Shown here in pieces: positions 58,926 to 64,000 of a DNA stretch of 64,000 bases (its first letter is position 1; every line of letters starts with the position of its first letter). The notes under the pieces were generated by a model, which was not told the DNA's origin, ran no database searches, and saw only the letters and a program-made list of their open reading frames with translations. The translations under genes and the position numbers were made by a program. The stretch covers positions 1 to 64,000 of the forward strand of contig BMWJ01000016.1 of the NCBI GenBank assembly GCA_014651175.1, written 5' to 3'. The DNA is from Streptomyces clavifer. GTDB lineage: Bacteria > Actinomycetota > Actinomycetes > Streptomycetales > Streptomycetaceae.

Positions 58926-59759
58926 ATGACTGACCGCCCCTTGACGCTGATGGCAGTGCACGCCCACCCCGACGACGAGGCCACCGGAACCGGAGGGGTC
59001 CTCGCACGGTACGCGGCGGAAGGCATGCGCACGGTACTCGTGACCTGTACCGACGGCGGTTGCGGAGACGGACCGGGGGGTGTCAAGCCGGGCGATCCCG
59101 GGCACGATCCGGCGGCCGTCGCCTTGATGCGCCGTCAAGAACTCGAGGCGAGCTGTGAGGTCCTGAAGGTCAGCGATCTGGAGATGCTGGACTACGCCGA
59201 CTCCGGGATGGTGGGCTGGCCCAGCAACGACGCCCCCGAATCCTTCTGGCAGACCCCGGTGGAGAAGGGTGCCGCCCGGCTCGCGGAGCTCATGCGGCAC
59301 TATCGGCCCGATGTGGTCGTCACCTATGACGAGAACGGCTTCTACGGTCACCCCGACCACATCCAGGCCCACCGCATCACGATGGCTGCGCTGGAGATGA
59401 CCACGCTGACACCGAAGGTGTACTGGACGACGATGCCCCGCTCGGTGATGCAGCGGTTCGGGGAGACCATGCGCGAATTCCAAGAGGACATGCCGGAGCC
59501 GGACCCCGCAGAGGCCGCCGCGATGGCCGAGATCGGCCTTCCTGACGACGAGATCACCACGTGGGTGGACACGACGGCGTTCAGCGGGCAGAAGTTCGAT
59601 GCCCTGGCCGCGCACGCCAGCCAGGGCGAGAACATCTTCTTCCTCAAGATGGGCAAGGAGAGGTTCGGTGAGTTGATGGGCATGGAGACCTTCGTGCGTG
59701 TCAAGGACGGCACCGGCGCGGCCATACCCGAGAACGATCTCTTCGCCGGGCTGCGCTGA
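58926..59759 (+). CDS. PIG-L family deacetylase (mycothiol-pathway MshB/Mca type)
   Basis: The 277-residue protein has an ATG preceded by AGGAGGA. The zinc motif is VHAHPDDEATGTGGVLARYA (His-Pro-Asp-Asp), with the second His in GFYGHPDHIQAHR. This pattern and length match MshB/Mca proteins, which deacetylate GlcNAc-inositol or cleave mycothiol conjugates. The lower identity of surrounding motifs prevents choosing between mycothiol S-conjugate amidase and another GlcNAc deacetylase. It is monocistronic, with a hairpin 7 bases after its stop. Confidence 0.88.
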   Translation: MTDRPLTLMAVHAHPDDEATGTGGVLARYAAEGMRTVLVTCTDGGCGDGPGGVKPGDPGHDPAAVALMRRQELEASCEVLKVSDLEMLDYADSGMVGWPSNDAPESFWQTPVEKGAARLAELMRHYRPDVVVTYDENGFYGHPDHIQAHRITMAALEMTTLTPKVYWTTMPRSVMQRFGETMREFQEDMPEPDPAEAAAMAEIGLPDDEITTWVDTTAFSGQKFDALAAHASQGENIFFLKMGKERFGELMGMETFVRVKDGTGAAIPENDLFAGLR

Positions 59760-59765
59760 TCCCCT

Positions 59766-59803
59766 CGTGCGACCGGGGCGTGGGAAGACGCGCCGGTCGC
59801 ACG
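59766..59803 (+). terminator. Terminator after the PIG-L gene
   Basis: An 11-bp perfect inverted repeat (59766-59776 and 59793-59803). The remaining 59804-60045 shows no supported gene. Confidence 0.65.
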
Positions 59804-60045
59804 GCGTAATTGAGAGGGTCACGTGCGCGGAGGCCGGTAGGGCTGCCGCGGGGTGTACCTCCTGCGCGCGATGGCAGGCGCGCGCCGACTCGGAGCCGAC
59901 GCCGTCGCGGCACCGGGCCGTTCTCTTCGGATCACGAAGCGGGGGCCTCCGTCCCAAGGCCGGAGGGACGATCGGTGGAGCTGACCTGGCGGCATGTCCA
60001 TCCCCTGACGTGACGGGCGTCGCGGCCACGCGCCGCAGCGGCCGC

Positions 60046-60384
60046 TCAGAGGTGGCCGTCCAGGAAATTCCGTAGCTCGGCGATGGTCATGGGCTCCGCG
60101 CCGTGCGCCACCGGCTCTCCCTCCTTCAGCAGGACGCAGGACGGGGCGCCGGTGATCCCGTATCGCGCGGTTGCGGCCGGACAACGCGTGATGTCGACGC
60201 GGACGGCCGTCAGACGGCCCGTGTACTCGTCGGCGATGCCACCCACGACGAGATCCATCGCCCGGCAGGGTTCGACTGCCTTGGGCCATGTCCCGGTGAA
60301 GTACGCGAGGACCGGGACTCCGCTCATCCCGAGGATGAAATCGAATTCCGCGTCCTCACGGGGTCGGTGAACCCGCTTCGCCAT
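60046..60384 (-). CDS. Atypical thioredoxin-fold protein with a single active-site cysteine
   Basis: The protein has 112 residues from ATG 60384 (GGAG upstream); GTG 60402 is the alternative. Fold elements of thioredoxin are clear: PVLAYFTGTW before the active site, VRVDITRCPAATARYGITGA, then APSCVLLKEGEPVAHGAEPM with the cis-Pro region. The usual WCGPC is replaced by TWPKAVEPCRAM, so only the second cysteine remains. It therefore cannot form the normal dithiol; a monothiol, binding or chaperone role is more likely. It stands alone on its strand. Confidence 0.82.
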   Translation of the reverse strand: MAKRVHRPREDAEFDFILGMSGVPVLAYFTGTWPKAVEPCRAMDLVVGGIADEYTGRLTAVRVDITRCPAATARYGITGAPSCVLLKEGEPVAHGAEPMTIAELRNFLDGHL

Positions 60385-60657
60385 GACCGCTCCTGACCTC
60401 ACGTTCCGTCATTCCCTCCCCATCATCCCCCGCGCGATCTGCCGGGCCGGCCCGTCGGTCGTCCGATCGACCTGTCGGAGGGAAGGCACGGGGCGTCGCG
60501 GAACCACGGTGGTCCTCGGCGCGAGCGGCCCGGTCCCCGCCCCTGGGGGTGACCCCTGCCGGGCTTGTCCGGTCTTCACGGCACCCCCTGCCCTCAGCCG
60601 GTCAGGCACGGTTCCCGGACCGCTCGCGGACGCGGTCGTGGACGGTCGACGTACGCG

Positions 60658-61797
60658 TCAGCCGGCCCGAAGACCGACCGCCAGCGTCAGTTCGAGGACC
60701 CGGTGCGGCGATGCGAGATCCGGGAACAGCCCCCGCAGCTGCGACATCCGGTACCGGACCGTCTGGGGATGGACGAACAACGCCGCCGCCACCTCCTCCC
60801 GCCTGCCCTGGTGCAGCAGCCACTCCCGCAACGTCTCCTCCAGCCGCCGTGCGGTCGCGGCGGGCAAGGTCCGCAACGGTGCGAGGGCTCGGGCACGCAG
60901 GTCTGCGAACGCGTCCGCGTCGGCGCTCAGCACCAGCTCGGGCAGGTGGTCCTCGGTGTCGCGGATAGCGGAGGAGAGGGAGCGCGCGCGTATGGCTCGT
61001 GCGTACGAGGCGGACGCGCGAGTCCAGGGGCGGGCCGGGCCGACCACGGCGGTGCGGTCGGTCAGCTGCCGCAGGAGATGTGATCGGTCGGCATCGGGGA
61101 CGAGCAGCACACCGGTGGCGTCCGGCAGATCGTCGAGGACGAGGGTGCTCGGGTCGAGTGCGCGGTAGACCGGCCGGGCCTGGTCGGCGGGCAGCAGGAC
61201 CGCGGTGAGCGAAACCGGAGGCTGCCACCCGGCCCGTTGAACAGAGGCCAGCAGCACGTCGGGGCTCGCGCCGGCGAGGAGGTCGCGGGCCAGGTGTTCC
61301 AGGTGGCGCTCGTGGGCCCTGCCCCGGGCGGCCAGTTCGTCGGCGTGGCCCGCGGCGCTCGCGGCGGAGAGCTCGTCGATGTAGGCGAACGTCAGCTCGG
61401 CGAACTTGGCGACCTCGGCGGCGGGCAGGCCTGCGGGCACGGCACCCGCTGCCAGGCATCGCCAGGCCACGCGGGCGCCGACGCGGTAGGCGCCGAGCAG
61501 AGCGTCCATCGAACGGCCGTCGCGCACCTCGCCGCGGCCCAGCTCGTAGGCTGCCTCACCGGCGTCACCGCCCGTGGCGTTCCCGCTCGCGAGGTCCAGG
61601 TAGTGCCCCAGGGCGGTACGGACGGCCCGGCGGATGGTGACGCCCATGCGGCCCGAAAGGGCGTTGGCGTAGGGAGGGACCTCGTCGATGATCGCTTGGA
61701 CGACCTCCTCCGCGGTGGTCCTCAGCGCGGCCCGAAGTGCGGTGACCGTCGTCTCATCCAGGGCCAGTTCGCTGGCCCTCCGGATTGCATGGCTCAC
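60658..61797 (-). CDS. PucR/CdaR-family transcriptional regulator
   Basis: The 379-residue protein starts at ATG. The N-terminal part is a helical sensor region (RRAVRTALGHYLDLASG; GAYRVGARVAWRCLAAG), followed by a GGDEF-like middle domain. The C-terminus is the PucR HTH_30 domain: LREWLLHQGRREEVAAALFV then HPQTVRYRMSQLRGLFPDLA. It is divergent from the ferredoxin-reductase/desaturase pair with 86 bases between the starts. A TTGTTC/GAACAA inverted repeat lies directly at its 5' end. It probably controls that pair and itself. Confidence 0.9.
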   Translation of the reverse strand: MSHAIRRASELALDETTVTALRAALRTTAEEVVQAIIDEVPPYANALSGRMGVTIRRAVRTALGHYLDLASGNATGGDAGEAAYELGRGEVRDGRSMDALLGAYRVGARVAWRCLAAGAVPAGLPAAEVAKFAELTFAYIDELSAASAAGHADELAARGRAHERHLEHLARDLLAGASPDVLLASVQRAGWQPPVSLTAVLLPADQARPVYRALDPSTLVLDDLPDATGVLLVPDADRSHLLRQLTDRTAVVGPARPWTRASASYARAIRARSLSSAIRDTEDHLPELVLSADADAFADLRARALAPLRTLPAATARRLEETLREWLLHQGRREEVAAALFVHPQTVRYRMSQLRGLFPDLASPHRVLELTLAVGLRAG

Positions 61798-61800
61798 TTT

Positions 61801-61817
61801 TTGTTCCTTGCGAACAA
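61801..61817. promoter_or_regulatory. Candidate PucR operator in the pucR/reductase divergent promoter
   Basis: TTGTTC (61801-61806) and GAACAA (61812-61817) are perfect complements with a 5-base spacer, in an AT-rich patch 3 bases upstream of the PucR start codon. The position over the ribosome site of pucR suggests autorepression. Confidence 0.5.
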
Positions 61818-61883
61818 TTCAGTCGATCAGATTTACATCCTGTGGTCAGGACTTTACGCCTGGGGGCGCAGCAAGCTGGAGTC

Positions 61884-62939
61884 ATGACGAGTTCAGCCCT
61901 TCGCAGCAGGGCGTGGAAACTGCTGGAGATGGTCACGACGCCGCTGCTGCCGTCGGACTACCTCGACCTGGTCAGCCCGCTGCGTACGGGCGCTGACCTG
62001 CGTGGGCGCATCGAGGCCGTGCACCCCGAGACGGGTGACGCCGCGACTGTCGTGATCAGGCCGGGACGGGGCTGGCGCGGCCACACAGCCGGTCAGTACG
62101 TGCGGATCGGGGTCGACGTCGACGGGGTGCGCCTGTGGCGTGCCTACTCCGTCACGTCGCCGACCGACCGCCAGGACGGCCGCATCACGATCACCGTGAA
62201 GGCGATCCCGGACGGCAAGGTCAGCACCCACCTGGTCCGCAGGGCGAAACCGGGCACGCTGATCCAGCTCGACCAGCCGACCGGTGACTTCGTGCTGCCG
62301 CAGGCCAAGCCCGCCAAGGTGCTCTACCTGACGGCCGGCAGCGGCATCACGCCTGTGATGGGCATGCTGCGCGACACCGAGATCGACGATGCCGTCATGG
62401 TCCACTGCGCGCCACAGCCGCAAGACGTGATCTTCCGCAACGAACTGCACGACCTGGTCGCGGACAAGAAGCTGCGGCTCACCGAATGGCACACCGACAC
62501 GGACGGCATGCTCGACATCGCCCGTCTCGACGAACTCGTGCCCGACTGGGCCGAGCGCGAGACCTGGGCCTGCGGGCCCGCGGGCCTGCTCGACGCCGCC
62601 GAAGAGCACTGGACCGAGCACGCCGTACCAGAGCGCCTGCACACCGAACGCTTCCGCCCCAGCATCGTCGTCGCCGGCGACGGCGGCGAGGTCACGTTCA
62701 GCGCCACCGGCAAGACCGTCGACGCGGACGGTGCCACGCCGTTGCTGGACATCGGCGAGGAGGCCGGCGTGCTGATGCCCTCCGGGTGCCGCATGGGCAT
62801 CTGCTTCGGCTGCGTCACGCCGCTCAGGGCGGGCGCCGTCCGAGACCTGCGCACCGGCGAGATCACCGAGGCCGAGCCGGGCGTCCTCATCCAGACCTGC
62901 GTGTCCGCCGCGGCGGGCCCCTGCGACATCGAACGGTAG
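61884..62939 (+). CDS. Ferredoxin-NADP reductase-like protein with C-terminal [2Fe-2S] ferredoxin domain
   Basis: The protein has 351 residues from ATG 61884 (GGAG upstream). FAD site: RLWRAYSVTSPTDR (Arg-x-Tyr-Ser). NAD(P) site: VLYLTAGSGITPVMGMLRDT and ETWACGPAGLLDAAEEHW. The plant-type [2Fe-2S] centre is formed by GCRMGICFGCVTPLRAG plus a distal QTCVSA. This fusion supplies electrons to the desaturase encoded 7 bases downstream; M. tuberculosis has the same pairing (DesA3 with Rv3230c). The N-terminal 40 residues (SRAWKLLEMVTTPLLPSDYL) match that family. Confidence 0.92.
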   Translation: MTSSALRSRAWKLLEMVTTPLLPSDYLDLVSPLRTGADLRGRIEAVHPETGDAATVVIRPGRGWRGHTAGQYVRIGVDVDGVRLWRAYSVTSPTDRQDGRITITVKAIPDGKVSTHLVRRAKPGTLIQLDQPTGDFVLPQAKPAKVLYLTAGSGITPVMGMLRDTEIDDAVMVHCAPQPQDVIFRNELHDLVADKKLRLTEWHTDTDGMLDIARLDELVPDWAERETWACGPAGLLDAAEEHWTEHAVPERLHTERFRPSIVVAGDGGEVTFSATGKTVDADGATPLLDIGEEAGVLMPSGCRMGICFGCVTPLRAGAVRDLRTGEITEAEPGVLIQTCVSAAAGPCDIER

Positions 62940-62946
62940 GAGCATC

Positions 62947-64000
62947 TTGACCGCCATCGACCCCACCGCCCACCTGACCGCGGAGCAGATCGACGAGCTC
63001 GGTCGCGAGCTGGACGCGATCCGCGACGAGGTGATCGCCGACCGCGGCGAGAAGGACGCCGCCTACATCCGTAAGGTCATCTCGGTGCAGCGCAAGCTCG
63101 AGCTGGCCAGCAGGGGTGTGCTGCTGTTCTCGATCTTCCCGCCCGCGTGGCTGATCGGCACCGCCGGCCTGTCCGTGGCGAAGATCATGGACAACATGGA
63201 GATCGGCCACAACGTCCTGCACGGCCAGTGGGACTGGATGCGGGACCCGAAGATCCACTCCACCACCTGGGAGTGGGATCACGTCTCGCCGTCCGAGCAG
63301 TGGAAGCACAGCCACAACGAGCTGCACCACACGTACACCAACGTGATCGGCAAGGACAACGACCTCGGCTACGGCATCATGCGCGTCGACGAGGACCAGA
63401 AGTGGCACCCGTTCCACCTCGGCCAGCCGCTGTGGAACTTCATCAACGCCTGCTTCTTCGAGTACGGCATCGCAGCGTACGACCTTGAGCTCGGCAAGAA
63501 CCTGCACAAGCGCCGACGCAAGAACCCGGAGTTCCGCGCACGGGCCAAGGCCGTGGGCCGCAAGATCCGCAAGCAGGTGCTCAAGGACTACGTGATACAC
63601 CCGCTGCTGTCGGGCCCGTCGTTCTTCACCACGCTCGCCGCCACGTTCACCGCGAACCTGGTCCGCAACATCTGGACCCACTCCGTGATCATGTGCGGGC
63701 ACTTCCCCGAGGGCGTGCAGGTCTTCGAGCGCCGGTCGATCAGGGGCGAGACGCGCGGACAGTGGTACCTGCGCCAGATGATGGGCTCGGCGAACATCAG
63801 CGGCAGCAGGGCCATGCACTTCATGACCGGCAACCTGTCACACCAGATCGAGCACCACCTGTTCCCGGACCTGCCGAGCAACCGGTACGCCGAGGTCGCG
63901 GTGAAGGTGCGCGCGCTGTTCGACAAGTACGAGCTGGAGTACGTCACCGGGCCGCTGCCCAAGCAGGTGGCCTCGGCGTGGCACAAGGTCTTCCGGCTCT
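62947..64000 (+). CDS. Membrane fatty acid desaturase (DesA3-like), 3' end cut by the window
   Basis: The visible 351 residues start at TTG 62947 with GGAG 5 bases upstream. All three histidine boxes for the di-iron site are present: H88NVLH92 (GHNVLHGQ), HSHNELHH at 121-128, and HQIEHHLFP from His299. The hydrophobic segments are short, as in acyl-CoA desaturases such as DesA3. It inserts a cis double bond in a fatty acyl-CoA, with electrons from the upstream reductase. The frame is still open at the last base of the window. Confidence 0.92.
   Translation, partial: MTAIDPTAHLTAEQIDELGRELDAIRDEVIADRGEKDAAYIRKVISVQRKLELASRGVLLFSIFPPAWLIGTAGLSVAKIMDNMEIGHNVLHGQWDWMRDPKIHSTTWEWDHVSPSEQWKHSHNELHHTYTNVIGKDNDLGYGIMRVDEDQKWHPFHLGQPLWNFINACFFEYGIAAYDLELGKNLHKRRRKNPEFRARAKAVGRKIRKQVLKDYVIHPLLSGPSFFTTLAATFTANLVRNIWTHSVIMCGHFPEGVQVFERRSIRGETRGQWYLRQMMGSANISGSRAMHFMTGNLSHQIEHHLFPDLPSNRYAEVAVKVRALFDKYELEYVTGPLPKQVASAWHKVFRL

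Noticed and set aside
58453-58929. 158-codon plus-strand frame upstream of the PIG-L gene
   Set aside because: No recognised domain, no ribosome site at its start, and it overlaps the ribosome site and start of the PIG-L gene in another frame.

Overview
The window is chromosomal DNA of a Streptomyces or a close actinobacterial relative. The evidence is a very high GC content with strong third-position GC bias, frequent GTG and TTG starts, many 4-bp ATGA/GTGA gene overlaps, long GC-rich terminator hairpins without U-tracts, a mycothiol-type PIG-L deacetylase, PucR and DeoR/LacI-type regulators, and sugar ABC importers encoded without their own ATPase.

Left part (1-29.4 kb, mostly core-like). 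It starts with the 3' end of korB and an N-terminally extended GAPDH. A DUF2510 membrane protein and a LuxR-type two-component system follow. Next is the lactate-utilisation operon lutABC behind a FadR/GntR regulator, with matching TGGTC-N-GACCA operators in front of both transcripts. A leftward sugar operon (solute-binding protein, two permeases, D-2-hydroxyacid dehydrogenase, DUF2264 protein) lies beside a DeoR/LacI hybrid regulator. Then come a TauE/SafE permease, an APC permease, a three-gene operon of FGGY kinase plus two flavoprotein dehydrogenases, small membrane proteins, a DUF309 protein, and an AAA/TPR regulator-like ATPase broken by an in-frame amber codon.

Middle part (29.45-57.8 kb) looks like an accessory catabolic island. 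It begins at a tRNA-Pro(GGG) gene followed by decayed fragments of trmO and of an IclR regulator. It then holds (a) a gentisate operon (3-hydroxybenzoate 6-hydroxylase type monooxygenase, gentisate 1,2-dioxygenase, fumarylpyruvate hydrolase type FAH protein, MarR regulator); (b) a leftward nine-gene operon with FAH protein, cyclase/hydrolase, flavin monooxygenase, ACMSD-like amidohydrolase, extradiol dioxygenase, second FAH protein, SDR, an internally deleted SDR relic, and a two-subunit CoA-transferase, divergent from a LysR regulator; (c) an MFS transporter; (d) two tandem LacI regulators and a rightward operon of solute-binding protein, two permeases and an intracellular GH78 alpha-L-rhamnosidase; and (e) a second solute-binding protein and a secreted GH3 beta-glucosidase.

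The gene set of (b), with a divergent LysR gene, resembles the naringenin-degrading fde system of Herbaspirillum. Together with the rhamnosidase and beta-glucosidase it suggests a flavonoid-glycoside (or other phenolic rhamnoside) utilisation locus: trim and import the glycoside, split off rhamnose, then open the aromatic ring. A shared 17-bp operator-like sequence in front of the LysR/FAH promoters and in front of the second binding protein/beta-glucosidase, with a weaker relative before the MFS gene, supports common control. The substrate is an inference.

Right part (57.8-64 kb). A relic of a helicase-associated-domain protein and little else lie between 57.8 and 58.9 kb. A PIG-L deacetylase, an atypical one-cysteine thioredoxin-fold protein, a PucR regulator, and a ferredoxin reductase/fatty-acid desaturase pair (the desaturase cut by the window end) follow.
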